A DNA stretch of 64,000 nucleotides from Thermodesulfobacterium geofontis OPF15 (GCF_000215975.1 NC_015682.1:248001-312000), one strand, 5' to 3'; numbered from the stretch's first letter, positions 53,636-62,535 are shown. The notes: generated by a model not told the origin, from the sequence alone. Program-made: numbers and translations.

Positions 53636-54481
53636 ATGAAGATGAATTTAGTAGACCTCCTCAAAGTTACCTCTTCCGAAGAGGAAGCAGAAAAGTTTTT
53701 AAGAGCAAAGGGCATTTTAAAAACCTTTGACCGCTGTCCCTTTTGTGGATACCAAAAAAGATAGAAAGTAAAAAAAAGAAGTTTCTTTAAATGCTACGGA
53801 TGTAGGAAGGAATGGAGCATAAGAAAAGATAGTATACTTGAAGACTTAAAAGTCCCCTTCACTAAATTTATTCTGGCTGTTAAACTCTTTATCTTGGAAG
53901 TACCTGTTAATAAGGCTTATAAAGAACTTAATTTAGCTTACAATACTACTCACAAGATTTACAACAGGATTAGGCAGTGCATATTTAAGTTTGTTTCAGA
54001 GGATGACGAATTTTTAAGTGGAGAAGTAGAGATGGACAAGAGCTATTTTGGAGGTAGAAGGAAGGGTAATAGGGGGAGAGGAGCAAAGGGTAAGATACCA
54101 GTGTTTGGGATACTTGAGAGGGAAGGTAAGGTAAAGGTAGAGATAGTGAAGGATGTGACGGCGGAGACATTGCTGAGGGAAGCGATAAAGAAGGTTAAGA
54201 GGGGGAGCATTATATACACGGATAAGTTTAAGGCTTATGATGGTTTGGTAATATATGGATTTAAGCATGAGAGGATAGACAAGAGTATTAAGTTTTCGAA
54301 CGGGAAGGTCTATATTAATGGGATAGAAGGGTTTTGGAGTTATGCCAAGGAAAGGCTTCTTAAATTTCACGGGGTAAGCAGAGAGTATTTTGTGTATTAT
54401 TTGAAGGAGCTTGAATTCAGGTATAATTTTAGGGCTAACTTAGATGAAATGTTGTATAATGTGCTTGGTGGAATAAAATGA
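53636..54481 (+). pseudogene. IS1595-family transposase with in-frame TAG
   Basis: The frame from ATG 53636 (or 53642) encodes a helical N-terminus, then CPFCGYQKR, a TAG stop at 53762-53764, then KVKKRSFFKCYGC: the stop falls between the two knuckles of the zinc ribbon. The same frame then continues to 54481 with the catalytic parts 'EMDKSYFGG' (first Asp), 'IYTDKFKAYDG' (second Asp) and 'NGIEGFWSYAKERL'. Total length with the stop is 281 codons, normal for the family. It is the only lesion; a TGG to TAG change would explain it. The open part after the stop starts at 53894 if read alone. Confidence 0.85.
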
Positions 54482-54490
54482 GCAATTACC
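54479..54490 (-). repeat. Right terminal inverted repeat of the IS1595-like element
   Basis: TGAGCAATTACC is the exact complement of the left end repeat at 53590-53601 and supplies the transposase TGA stop. Confidence 0.8.
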
Positions 54491-54563
54491 AAATTTTTTT
54501 TAGCACACAAATAAAATTTTTCAAGGTGTAAAAATTAAAGATGAGAAAATATACTCTTAAACT

Positions 54564-54590
54564 GGGGGTGTGTCCCATTAATTGTGTAAA
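54564..54590 (+). repeat. IS256-family-like terminal repeat, isolated
   Basis: GGGGGTGTGTCCCATTAATT followed by GTGTAAA closely resembles the outer ends of IS256-family (mutator) elements, which typically read G-rich, then GTCCCATTAATTGTGTAAA-like. No mutator transposase or second end is recognisable in the window, so it is a relic of a deleted copy. Recognition is by motif memory only. Confidence 0.45.
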
Positions 54591-54605
54591 GACTTAAAAA
54601 ATAAA

Positions 54606-54779
54606 ATGGGTATGATAGCTTTCCCAATGCTTGATAACTTTAAACTACCATGTCCTTTCTAAAGTAATTTTTTACAAATTAAAAAACCTACTTTTTTATT
54701 TCCTAATTGGGAAATTTTTCCTCAAATGGAGAAGTTTTTAAAGGAATTTATGCATAATAAAAGTCACTATGAACTTTAA
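54606..54779 (+). pseudogene. Decayed open frame of unknown origin
   Basis: A 58-codon frame (MGMIAFPMLDNFKLPCPF, stop, SNFLQIKKPTFLFPNWEIF, PQMEKFLKEFMHNKSHYEL, stop) is interrupted by one TAA at 54660-54662. It may be part of the IS256-like relic just upstream, but it does not match a transposase region that I recognise. The rest of the 54491-54954 stretch shows only AT-rich DNA. Confidence 0.3.
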
Positions 54780-54954
54780 ACTTATAGTTTCATATTGTGC
54801 AAAAATGCAAATTTTTTTTGCAAAATCTTTTTTTATTCTTACTTAAAAATTTATTGAAAAATTAAGCTTTTCGATGAGATTAATACTTCAAAAATTGGGC
54901 ATATTTTTTGAAAAAAAATTAATAAATAAAAAACCAAACAGGGGGGGTGTAGAT

Positions 54955-55269
54955 ATGAAAAGATTGGTAGCTCTTTTAGCAGGTATTTCTTTATTAGGAT
55001 TTTCTGCAGTTTATGCAAAGGGTCCTCAAGGAGGGCCTGCTGGTCCTAAACCTTATCAAGGTGCTGGGATAGGTAAAGAAGTTAGCGAAGAAGCAAAAAG
55101 TGAAGCTAAAAATGAAAAACAGAAATTTGGACAGGTTGTTAAAGAAGAAGCTCAAAATAAGACGAGAATTATAAAACATAAAGAACTAAAACAACAGCAA
55201 AAAGAACAAAAAAAGGAGCAAAAACAAATTCGTAAAAAGGCTGGATCAGAAAACGCAACCTCTCAGTAA
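54955..55269 (+). CDS. Small secreted highly charged protein, unknown
   Basis: The 104-residue protein has a clear signal peptide (1-22, MKRLVALLAGISLLGFSAVYA), then a Gly/Pro-rich stretch (GPQGGPAGPKP) and a Lys/Glu/Gln-rich helical tail with KEQKKEQKQ-like repeats. It is predicted periplasmic. The start at 54955 is set by GGGGGGGTG ten bases upstream and by the signal peptide; the frame extends to 54874 without those features. A strong terminator follows 27 bases after the stop. It lies inside the mobile-element scar. I do not recognise a family. Confidence 0.65.
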   Translation: MKRLVALLAGISLLGFSAVYAKGPQGGPAGPKPYQGAGIGKEVSEEAKSEAKNEKQKFGQVVKEEAQNKTRIIKHKELKQQQKEQKKEQKQIRKKAGSENATSQ

Positions 55270-55296
55270 GTCTGTTAAATTGTTTTAGCAAAAGTG

Positions 55297-55347
55297 GGGA
55301 CAGAGGGAAAGGCACTTTCTTTCCTTCTGTCCCTTTTTGTTTTTTTT
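55297..55347 (+). terminator. Rho-independent terminator of the small secreted protein gene
   Basis: A 15-base stem (55297-55311 with 55319-55333; GGGACAGAGGGAAAG against CTTTCCTTCTGTCCC, one G-T pair) has a 7-base loop and is followed by TTTTTGTTTTTTTT. It is by far the strongest terminator in the window. Confidence 0.92.
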
Positions 55348-55356
55348 ATTTATATT

Positions 55357-55760
55357 TTAAATTTTATCAAATGATGATAGGTTTGCCCAAAATTTTAGTG
55401 TGGCTGTTTCAAACACTACCTAAAGGTTTTTTTCGACTTTTAACTTTATTGAGCCAAATAAACCCTCTATTCTAAATCTATTCCCTCCCTACCTCTCCCC
55501 GGTTCTCCTTTGCTACCTTCCTTAAAGAATGCTTTATTTTCATTCTAAATGTCTCTTTAACTCTTATAACAGCTCACATCCAAGCTCTAAAACCCTCTGA
55601 ATTATGTCTATCGCATCCATGAGAACTTTTAAAAGCTTCTCATCCAAATTTTTAACTCTGAAGTCGCTAATCCCGTAGAGAGGTGTAGGGAAGTTTTGAG
55701 TGTCACCTTGACAAAAATGAATGTGATGATTTAATGAACTTATTAGAAAAGTTAGTAAAA
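55357..55760 (-). pseudogene. Decayed DDE transposase remnant
   Basis: Read on the complement, three frames give consecutive transposase-like pieces: GDTQNFPTPLYGISDFRVKN then KVLMDAIDIIQRVLELG (up to a stop at 55564-55566); RVKETFRMKIKHSLRKVAKE then NRGEVGRE; and NRFRIEGLFGSIKLKVEKNL then VVFETATLKFWANL (stop at 55357). The RIEGLFGSIK piece looks like the catalytic-Glu helix of a DDE enzyme. At least two frameshifts and one further stop separate them. The family is not identified. No terminal repeats are seen. Confidence 0.6.
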
Positions 55761-55897
55761 ATGCAAAATTGTAGCTGTGTTTACAAAAACTCTACCTCAA
55801 CAAATATGGTTTTGTCTAATCTACTTATGTCGTCACTTTCGTCAGTTATTTTTCTTTTTTTCTTCACTTTTACTTTGTTTTTGTTGGCCTGTTCTGC

Positions 55898-55943
55898 TTC
55901 GTAATCAGCAGGCCATAGGTTCGAATCCCATCTCCGGCTACTA
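55898..55943 (+). pseudogene. 3' half of a tRNA-Thr(CGT)-like gene
   Basis: TTCGTAA (anticodon loop, CGT), TCAGC (3' anticodon stem), AGGCC, a T arm with GGTTCGAATCC, then CTCCGGC and TACTA read like a tRNA from the anticodon loop to the 3' end. The 5' half is missing: the bases before it do not pair with TCAGC, and no GCCGGAG acceptor strand exists upstream. GGCCTG (55886-55891) can pair with CAGGCC (55909-55914) instead. Fragments of exactly this extent are left by elements that integrate into tRNA genes. Confidence 0.6.
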
Positions 55944-55966
55944 TTTAAAAGGAGGTGGAAAATAAA

Positions 55967-56182
55967 ATGAAATATAAATGGATGGAACATTTAGCCCAAG
56001 CTTGGGATGCTTTTATAGAAGAAATGTTTTCCTTTGTTCCTGAGGAAACAAAAACTCACGTTAGAAATGCAAGAAAAGAGATGTTACTTGCTTTAAAAAG
56101 TATTATAGAAAAAAGGATTGAAGAATTAGAAAAACCGAAAAAGGAAATTAAAAAAGTAAAAGTTGAAAAAGCTGAGGCTTAA
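55967..56182 (+). CDS. Small helical protein upstream of ArsA, unknown
   Basis: The 71 residues (starting MKYKWMEHLAQAWDAFIEEM) are predicted all-helical, with a Lys/Glu/Val-rich tail. The ATG at 55967 has AAAGGAGGTGG just upstream; a GTG at 55955 inside that site is less likely. It lies 7 bases before the ArsA gene, so the two are surely co-expressed. It could be a partner or cargo adaptor of the ATPase; I recognise no family. Confidence 0.7.
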   Translation: MKYKWMEHLAQAWDAFIEEMFSFVPEETKTHVRNARKEMLLALKSIIEKRIEELEKPKKEIKKVKVEKAEA

Positions 56183-56189
56183 GAATTGA

Positions 56190-57332
56190 ATGAGGATTAT
56201 TCTTTTTACAGGAAAAGGAGGGGTAGGCAAAACTACTCTCTCAGCATCAACAGGGGCTTATCTTTCAGAACTTGGTAAAAAGGTTCTTGTAGTTTCAGTT
56301 GATCCAGCTCATTCACTTTCAGATGTTTTAGAAATAGATGTAGGTCCTGAGCCTAAAGAAATATTTAAAAATTTTTATGCTCAAGAAATAGATGTCTATT
56401 ACTCCATTGAAAAGTTCTGGGGCGTTTTAAAGGAGTATTTAAAAAGTCTTCTTAAATGGCAAGGAATTGAAGAGGTTTTAGCAGAAGAAATGTCAGTTTT
56501 ACCTGGAATGGAGGAAGTTTCCTCCTTTTTATGGATAAATAAACATGTAGAAGAAGGGAAATATGAAGTAATAATTGTTGATTCAGCACCTACTGGAGAA
56601 ACTTTAAGATTTTTAAGTCTTCCTGATGCAGCAAGCTGGTGGGTAACTAAAATTTTACCTTTACAAAGGAAACTTATGAGATTTATAAGACCAGCAGCTA
56701 AAATAGTAACTGATATGCCTCTTCCTGAGGAAAAAACTTACGATGCATTGGAAGAACTTTTTAGGCAAGTTTATAATCTTTACTACCTTTTACAAAATCA
56801 GGAAATTTCCTCAGTAAGATTGGTAGTTAATCCTGAGAAAATGGTAATAAAAGAAACAGAAAAAGCCTTTACTTATCTTCATCTTTTTGGTTTTCCAGTT
56901 GATGCAATTTTCATTAATCGAGTGGTTGAGAAAGAAAGTCCCTTTTATGAGATTCAAAAAAAGTATATTGAGAGGATAGTAAAAAGCTTTGAGCCGACTC
57001 CAATTTTTATGATTCCTCAAGTTTATGAAGAAGTTTTAGGATATGAAAAATTAAAAGAATTTGGAAAGAAAATTTATCAAGATAAAAATCCAGCAGAGGT
57101 CTTTTTTAAAGACAAACCCTTTGAAATTTTTGAGAAAAACGGAAATTATATTTTAAAATTAATATTAAAAGAGCCTTCAGAAGAGAAATTAGAAGTTTAT
57201 CAAAAAGAAGAAGATTTAATTATTAAAATTGGGAATTTTAAAAAACATTTTTTCCTTCCCAGAGTTTTATTAAATAAAGAAATAAAAAGTGCCTGCATAA
57301 AAAATAATTACTTAGAAATAAAATTTAGTTAG
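56190..57332 (+). CDS. ArsA/GET3-family ATPase with C-terminal HSP20-like domain
   Basis: The 380 residues have the deviant P-loop GKGGVGKTT (8-16), the switch 'VSVDPAHSLSDVL' near 36-48 and 'VDSAPTGETLRFLSLP' near 130-145. The last 70 residues ('KNGNYILKLILKEP', 'LIIKIGNFKKHFFLPR') form the alpha-crystallin-like domain found on single-unit bacterial ArsA proteins. No arsB or arsR is nearby, so a GET3-like protein-handling role is more likely than arsenite export. It converges on rsmB with a 4-base overlap. Confidence 0.88.
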   Translation: MRIILFTGKGGVGKTTLSASTGAYLSELGKKVLVVSVDPAHSLSDVLEIDVGPEPKEIFKNFYAQEIDVYYSIEKFWGVLKEYLKSLLKWQGIEEVLAEEMSVLPGMEEVSSFLWINKHVEEGKYEVIIVDSAPTGETLRFLSLPDAASWWVTKILPLQRKLMRFIRPAAKIVTDMPLPEEKTYDALEELFRQVYNLYYLLQNQEISSVRLVVNPEKMVIKETEKAFTYLHLFGFPVDAIFINRVVEKESPFYEIQKKYIERIVKSFEPTPIFMIPQVYEEVLGYEKLKEFGKKIYQDKNPAEVFFKDKPFEIFEKNGNYILKLILKEPSEEKLEVYQKEEDLIIKIGNFKKHFFLPRVLLNKEIKSACIKNNYLEIKFS

Positions 57333-58711
57333 GAAACTTTTCTCAATCTTACAGCGAAAAAGCCATCCATATTGTGTTTATGGGGATAGGTTTTTAAATA
57401 GAGATTATTTTCTATAAGATCTCTTACTGAAGGTCCACAAGTTTTTTCAAGTACATTTAAAGGATTTTCTATTTCAAATTCTGGATGCTTCTTTAAAAAT
57501 TTTTCTATAACTTTTTCATTTTCTTCTGGTTCAAGGCTACAAGTTGCATAAACCATAATACCTTTAGGTTTGAGAAAGGGAGAAAGACCTTCAAGAAGTC
57601 TTAACTGTTTTTCTGGAATATTTATAAAATCTTCTTCTTTTCTTGCCCATTTTATATCAGGGTGTTTTCTGATAACACCTGTTCCTGTACAAGGAGCATC
57701 AATAAGAATACGATCAAAAAGAGGAGCATTTAATTTAGGAAGTTCTTCAACTACATCTCCTTGAAAAACTTTAGGTTCTTTAAGTCCAAGTCTTTGAAAA
57801 TTTTCTTTAAGTTTTTCAAGTCTCCAAGGATAAAGGTCAAAAGCCCATATAATTCCTCTATTTTGCATGAGTTCAGCTATATGGGTTGTTTTTCCTCCAA
57901 CTCCTGCACAGGCATCAAGAATTTTTTCTCCAGGTTTAGGGTTTAAGAGAAAAGTAACTAATTGACTTGCTGAATCTTGAACGCTTATCCAACCAAAATG
58001 ATAGGCTTTTAATTCTGTGACTTTACCTCTGAAACCGTCTAAGATAATTCCTGCCGGACTATAAGGGCAAGCTTTAGCGGAAGGTACTTCCTCTTTTTGA
58101 AGAAAAGTTAAAAAATTATCTCTACTTACTTTTAAAATATTAACTCTTATAACTAAAGGGGGACGTTCATTGCTTGCTAAAAGTAGTTTTTCTGTTTCTT
58201 CAAAACCAAATCTATCAAGCCATCTTTTTACCATCCATTCAGGAAAGGAATATTTTATAGATAAATAAAAAACAGGGTTAAAATCTGGGGGTTGAGGTAG
58301 ATTATCTTTATTTTCCGCAATTTTATGTAAAATTGCATTAACAAGTCCTTTTATCCAATCTCCCCTCTTTCTATGAGAAAGAATCTTTAAAGCCTCCGCA
58401 ATAGCAACCCTTTCTGGTATTCTGGTATAAATTATTTGATAAGTAGAAAGACGTAAAATGTTTCTTACTTCTACATCCATTTTTTCTAAGGGATGTAAAG
58501 ATACACGAGAAATAACAAAATCTATATAATAAAGATGCCTTACTACTCCATTAACAAGTTCACCCACAAGCGCTCTATCTCTTTCATCAGGAAGTACACT
58601 TTTAGTTAAAACTTGAGAAAGTATTTCATCTAAAAGAGGTTTCCCTTTTTCCCAGCGAATAAGAATTTTTAGAGCTACAGCTCTTGGATTGGTTTTAGGA
58701 AGTTTTGGCAT
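57329..58711 (-). CDS. rsmB: 16S rRNA (cytosine-967-C5) methyltransferase
   Basis: This 460-residue protein has an N-terminal NusB-like RNA-binding domain (about 5-135) and a SAM-dependent RNA m5C methyltransferase domain with 'ILDACAGVGGKTTHIAEL' near 265-282, 'IDAPCTGTGVIRKHPD' near 338-353 and 'YATCSLEPEENE' near 392-403; the last two carry the paired cysteines. It is 10 bases downstream of uvrB. Confidence 0.92.
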   Translation of the reverse strand: MPKLPKTNPRAVALKILIRWEKGKPLLDEILSQVLTKSVLPDERDRALVGELVNGVVRHLYYIDFVISRVSLHPLEKMDVEVRNILRLSTYQIIYTRIPERVAIAEALKILSHRKRGDWIKGLVNAILHKIAENKDNLPQPPDFNPVFYLSIKYSFPEWMVKRWLDRFGFEETEKLLLASNERPPLVIRVNILKVSRDNFLTFLQKEEVPSAKACPYSPAGIILDGFRGKVTELKAYHFGWISVQDSASQLVTFLLNPKPGEKILDACAGVGGKTTHIAELMQNRGIIWAFDLYPWRLEKLKENFQRLGLKEPKVFQGDVVEELPKLNAPLFDRILIDAPCTGTGVIRKHPDIKWARKEEDFINIPEKQLRLLEGLSPFLKPKGIMVYATCSLEPEENEKVIEKFLKKHPEFEIENPLNVLEKTCGPSVRDLIENNLYLKTYPHKHNMDGFFAVRLRKVS

Positions 58712-58721
58712 AGATTAAAAA

Positions 58722-60734
58722 TTAACTCCATTGTAAAGCAAGTTGTTTTAAGGAAAAGAGTCTGTCTCTTAAAATAGCAGCTTTTTCAAATTCATAATTT
58801 TTAGCTGCTTCTTTCATTTCTTTTTCAACCCTTTCAATCTCAGCTCTCAAAGTTTCTAAACTTTCGAAAGTTTCAATAGGTTCTACAATTTTTTCCAGAT
58901 CTACAAAATCAGCTTCAACCATTCTCATGAGAGGATCATCTAAAGATTTTACTACACTTTTAGGAATTATTCCATGTTTTTTATTATATTCCTCTTGAAT
59001 TCTTCTTCTCCTTTGTGTTTCTTCGATAGCCTTTTTAATGGCTGGGGTAATAGTTTGAGCATATAGAATAGCCTTTCCATTAACATTTCTTGAGGCTCTT
59101 CCTATCATTTGTATAAGACTTCTTTCAGATCTTAAAAAACCTTCTTTATCAGCATCAAGTATAGCAATCAATGAAACTTCAGGAAGATCAAGTCCTTCTC
59201 TCAAAAGATTTATTCCTATAAGGACGTCATAAACTCCCTTTCTTAAATCCCTTATAATTCTTGCTCTCTCTAAGGTTTTTAAATCTGAGTGCATATAGCA
59301 TGCCTTTATCCCGAGTTCTTTATAATAATCTGTCAATTCTTCTGCAAGTCTTTTAGTAAGAGTACAAACTAAAACTCTTTCTTTGGCTGATATTCTTTTT
59401 TTAATTTCAAAAAATAGATCTTCAACTTGATTTTCAGAGGGTCTTACTTCTACTTCAGGATCAAGAAGACCTGTTGGTCTTATAATCTGTTCTATAACTC
59501 TTCCTTCTGCTTTTTCTATTTCATATTCTCCTGGAGTTGCTGAAACATAAATTACTTGGTTTACCCTTTCTTCAAATTCTTCGAAAGTAAGTGGTCTATT
59601 ATCTAAAGCAGATGGAAGTCTAAAACCATATTCTACCAAAGTTTCTTTCCTACTTCTATCACCTCTATACATTCCTCTTAATTGAGGAATAGTTATATGA
59701 CTTTCATCTATAAAAAGGAGAAAATCATCCGGAAAGTAATCCAAAAGTGTATAAGGGGGCTCTCCGGGTTTTCTTCCATCTAAATATCTACTATAGTTTT
59801 CAATTCCCTTACAATAACCTATTTCACTTAAAAGTTCTAAATCATAAAGAGTTCTTTTTTCAAGTCTTTCAGCAAAAAGATAAAGCCCTTTGCTTTTAAA
59901 ATATTCTACTCTTTCTTTCAGTTCTTTTTTAATTTCTTCTATTGCCCATCTGAGTCTATCTTCTGAGGTAACATAATGACTTGCAGGAAAAATTATTACA
60001 CTATCAACTTTTCCTAAAACCTTTCCTCTAAAAGGATCAATGATTTTAATCTCTTCTATTTCATTTCCCCAAAGACTTACTCTTACAGCTCTTTTTTCTT
60101 CGTTGGATGGAAAGATTTCAATTACATCTCCTCTTACTCTAAAAGTGGCACGTGTAAAATCCATCTCAGTTCTTTCATAATGCATAGTTACAAGAGCTCT
60201 TAAAAGTTCATCTCTTCTTATTTTTGCTCCTACTCTCAAATAAAGATGTTTTTGGAAATACTCATCAGGGGAACCAAGACCATAGATACAAGAAACACTT
60301 GCTACGACAATTACATCCCTTCTCGAAAGAACTGCTGCAGTTGCGGAATGTCTAAGTCTATCTATAAAGTCATTAATAGATGCATCCTTTTCTATATAAG
60401 TATCAGTTATAGGAACATAAGCTTCTGGTTGATAATAATCATAATAGGAGACAAAATATTCTACTGCATTTTCTGGAAAAAGTTTTTTAAATTCATTATA
60501 GAGCTGTGCAGCTAAAGTTTTATTGGGAGCAATAACCAGAGTAGGCTTCCCAACCTTAGCAATTACATTTGCCATAGTAAAGGTTTTTCCAGATCCAGTG
60601 ACTCCAAGTAAGACTTGATGTTTTATTCCTGCTTTAACACCCTTTACTAATTCTTCTATAGCCTTTGGCTGATCTCCCTTTGGTTCAATATCTGCTTTTA
60701 ATTTAAAATTTGCTTCAGTCTTTATGTAATGCAT
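58722..60734 (-). CDS. uvrB: Excinuclease ABC subunit B
   Basis: UvrB verifies DNA damage and recruits UvrC in nucleotide excision repair. The 670 residues include Walker A '[10 protein letters not shown]' near 44-53, the beta-hairpin '[12 protein letters not shown]' near 96-107, 'FIDESH' (DExH), helicase motif VI 'QMIGRASRN' and the C-terminal UVR domain ('[19 protein letters not shown]'). Length and order are normal. Confidence 0.97.
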   Translation of the reverse strand: MHYIKTEANFKLKADIEPKGDQPKAIEELVKGVKAGIKHQVLLGVTGSGKTFTMANVIAKVGKPTLVIAPNKTLAAQLYNEFKKLFPENAVEYFVSYYDYYQPEAYVPITDTYIEKDASINDFIDRLRHSATAAVLSRRDVIVVASVSCIYGLGSPDEYFQKHLYLRVGAKIRRDELLRALVTMHYERTEMDFTRATFRVRGDVIEIFPSNEEKRAVRVSLWGNEIEEIKIIDPFRGKVLGKVDSVIIFPASHYVTSEDRLRWAIEEIKKELKERVEYFKSKGLYLFAERLEKRTLYDLELLSEIGYCKGIENYSRYLDGRKPGEPPYTLLDYFPDDFLLFIDESHITIPQLRGMYRGDRSRKETLVEYGFRLPSALDNRPLTFEEFEERVNQVIYVSATPGEYEIEKAEGRVIEQIIRPTGLLDPEVEVRPSENQVEDLFFEIKKRISAKERVLVCTLTKRLAEELTDYYKELGIKACYMHSDLKTLERARIIRDLRKGVYDVLIGINLLREGLDLPEVSLIAILDADKEGFLRSERSLIQMIGRASRNVNGKAILYAQTITPAIKKAIEETQRRRRIQEEYNKKHGIIPKSVVKSLDDPLMRMVEADFVDLEKIVEPIETFESLETLRAEIERVEKEMKEAAKNYEFEKAAILRDRLFSLKQLALQWS

Positions 60735-61029
60735 ATTTTAAAATTTAGTTTTTGATTTTTATAATTCAATATACTTTAAATTTTCTAAAATCTGGGGAAA
60801 GAAATTTAACAGGATAAATTTTTAGATTTTGTGAAAAAAATCTCTTAAACCACACATAGATAATTTTTTGATCTTTAAATTTAATTACATTGCAATACAA
60901 AAATTTTTAAAAATCTTTGAAAGGAAAATAAAATTAATTGTGAAAAAATTCCTTAATTATTTGGAGAGCTTCAATTTGATGTAAAGCTAAAATGCATAAT
61001 TTTAAAAACCTTTAAAAGGAGGTGATAGG
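60735..61029. other. Divergent intergenic region, uvrB to porin gene
   Basis: This is 295 bases of very AT-rich DNA. A GGAGGTGA ribosome-binding site precedes the porin ATG, and TAAAAT (60988-60993) could be its -10 box, without a good -35. I see no RNA gene, repeat or open frame. Confidence 0.5.
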
Positions 61030-62442
61030 ATGAAGGGAAAATTAATTTCAAAGGTTTTATTGTCAAGTTTAATAATGGGTGGTGTTTTTGTAAAAACCTC
61101 TTTAGCTGGAGAAACTCCTGAGGAGCTTAAAGCTCAGATAGAAGCCTTAAAGCAACAAATAGCGGTTATGCAACAACAAATGGCTTCTATGCAGGCTTTA
61201 ATAGAAAATTTGCAAGGAAAAGTTAATCAAGTGGAAACAAAAACTGAAAAGCTAACTCCCCAATTTGTGGCTAAGGATTCAAAACCTATTTTTGGGAAAC
61301 CTGGTCTTGAATGGCAACTTTATGGAAGAGTAAAAATGGATTATCATTACGATACTGCTCAAATTGTATATTATAACGACTTTGTAGGAACAGTAAAAAA
61401 TAGATGGAGTTATGATTCAAAAAACGACCAATATAAATATGATCCTACCTATCAAAATGATTCTACTAATTTTAATCCAAGAGATACAAGACTTGGAACA
61501 CTTGTTTATCAAAAAAGAGGTGACTGGATTGTAAAAGGACAAACTGAAATAGATTTTTATGGATACAATTCTGGGAACAATATTATTCCCAGAATGAGGC
61601 TTGCTTATGTAGATATTTACAATAGCAAAACAAAAACAAGCTTACTTTTTGGACAGGACTGGATTCCTGTATCTCAGTTAAATCCATCAACCATAGAATT
61701 CGGAATTTTAACAGCTGCAGGTAACCTCTGGTGGAGAGTTCCTCAATTAACTATTAGACAAAAGGTATTTGAAAATTGGGAACTCCTTGGTTCACTTATG
61801 ATGCATAGAAGAATTTCTACTTCATCTGAAGAGCGTATGCCTTGGGCTCTTGCAAGAATTCAATATAAAGATGGGGTTTTAAATAAAATTTTTGATAAGG
61901 GAAGTATGATTGCTATAGGTGGGGGTTTTAAACATGATGCAGTTAAACGTGAAGATGTTTCTTTCCCAAAAAAATATTTTTCTACTGAAAGTGATGTTGA
62001 TCGTTGGCTAATTTGTGGAGAATGGCTATTTAATTTTAAGCTCTTTGATCAAAAATTTCAATTTAAAGGAGAAGCTTGGACTGGAAGAGGAATTGATAAA
62101 GAATGGTTAAGATATGATCTTGGAGTAAATGCTTATGGTGAGCCTATTGAAGCTTATGGAATGTGGGCAGATCTTGTATGGAATATAAATCCTCGCTTAA
62201 GCTTTACTATTGGAGCAGGTTTTGATGACCCCAATGATAAAGAAATACTTAAAGGACAAATCGGACCACAAGCTTTAAATGATCGTCAGTTTACCAAAAA
62301 TACCCAATATTTTGCCAATTTTTGGTATAAATTAAGTGATAATATGAGCATAGGTGTAGAAGTTATGCGTATTGAAACAGAACGCGATAAATGGGTAGAT
62401 ACTGCTAATAGATTTACTTTATCAGCTTTTTATAACTTCTAA
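61030..62442 (+). CDS. Outer-membrane porin with N-terminal coiled coil
   Basis: The 470 residues start with a signal peptide (1-26, ends SLAG), then a heptad coiled coil at about 30-75 (QIEALKQQIAVMQQQMASMQ), then about 380 residues of alternating beta strands rich in Trp and Tyr that end in YNF, the outer-membrane barrel signal. The architecture is like DcaP-type or trimeric porins whose coiled coil spans the periplasm. The solute is unknown. A very good hairpin terminator follows at once. Confidence 0.8.
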   Translation: MKGKLISKVLLSSLIMGGVFVKTSLAGETPEELKAQIEALKQQIAVMQQQMASMQALIENLQGKVNQVETKTEKLTPQFVAKDSKPIFGKPGLEWQLYGRVKMDYHYDTAQIVYYNDFVGTVKNRWSYDSKNDQYKYDPTYQNDSTNFNPRDTRLGTLVYQKRGDWIVKGQTEIDFYGYNSGNNIIPRMRLAYVDIYNSKTKTSLLFGQDWIPVSQLNPSTIEFGILTAAGNLWWRVPQLTIRQKVFENWELLGSLMMHRRISTSSEERMPWALARIQYKDGVLNKIFDKGSMIAIGGGFKHDAVKREDVSFPKKYFSTESDVDRWLICGEWLFNFKLFDQKFQFKGEAWTGRGIDKEWLRYDLGVNAYGEPIEAYGMWADLVWNINPRLSFTIGAGFDDPNDKEILKGQIGPQALNDRQFTKNTQYFANFWYKLSDNMSIGVEVMRIETERDKWVDTANRFTLSAFYNF

Positions 62443-62452
62443 AATCTAATTC

Positions 62453-62491
62453 TTTAGCCCCCTCTAAGTTTCATTTTTAGAGGGGGCTAAA
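62453..62491 (+). terminator. Hairpin terminator after the porin gene
   Basis: A perfect 15-base stem (62453-62467 with 62477-62491; TTTAGCCCCCTCTAA and its complement) with a 9-base loop stands 10 bases after the stop codon. The A/T flanks on both sides would serve either strand, but only the rightward gene needs it; the U-run downstream is interrupted. Confidence 0.8.
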
Positions 62492-62535
62492 ATTTACTTG
62501 TTTTTTCAAAAAATTCGTCAATAATATCAAAATTA

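Larger units (their letters stand above)
53590..54490 (+). mobile_element. IS1595-family (ISXO2-like) insertion sequence, inactivated
   Basis: About 900 bases between perfect 12-base inverted repeats carry one transposase frame with a zinc ribbon and an ISXO2-type DDE domain. The right repeat includes the transposase stop codon. Similarity between the two ends continues imperfectly inward (AATATATTCC against TTTTATTCC). Flanking 8-base duplications are not convincing (AATCTTTA against AAATTTTT). Codon use in the second half is G-rich compared with neighbouring genes. One nonsense codon breaks the transposase. Confidence 0.82.

Noticed and set aside
54014-54370. Leftward 118-codon frame inside the IS1595 transposase
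   Set aside because: Mirror frame of the transposase coding region with no start signal or recognisable domain.
53582-54498. 8-base target-site duplication flanking the IS1595 element
   Set aside because: AATCTTTA and AAATTTTT agree at only 5 of 8 positions, so the true ends or duplication are uncertain.
55886-55943. Complete functional tRNA
   Set aside because: The 5' acceptor strand, D arm and 5' anticodon strand are absent; only the 3' half is present.
55777-55965. 62-codon rightward frame across the tRNA fragment
   Set aside because: It reads through the tRNA-like sequence and into a ribosome-binding site; composition is not protein-like.
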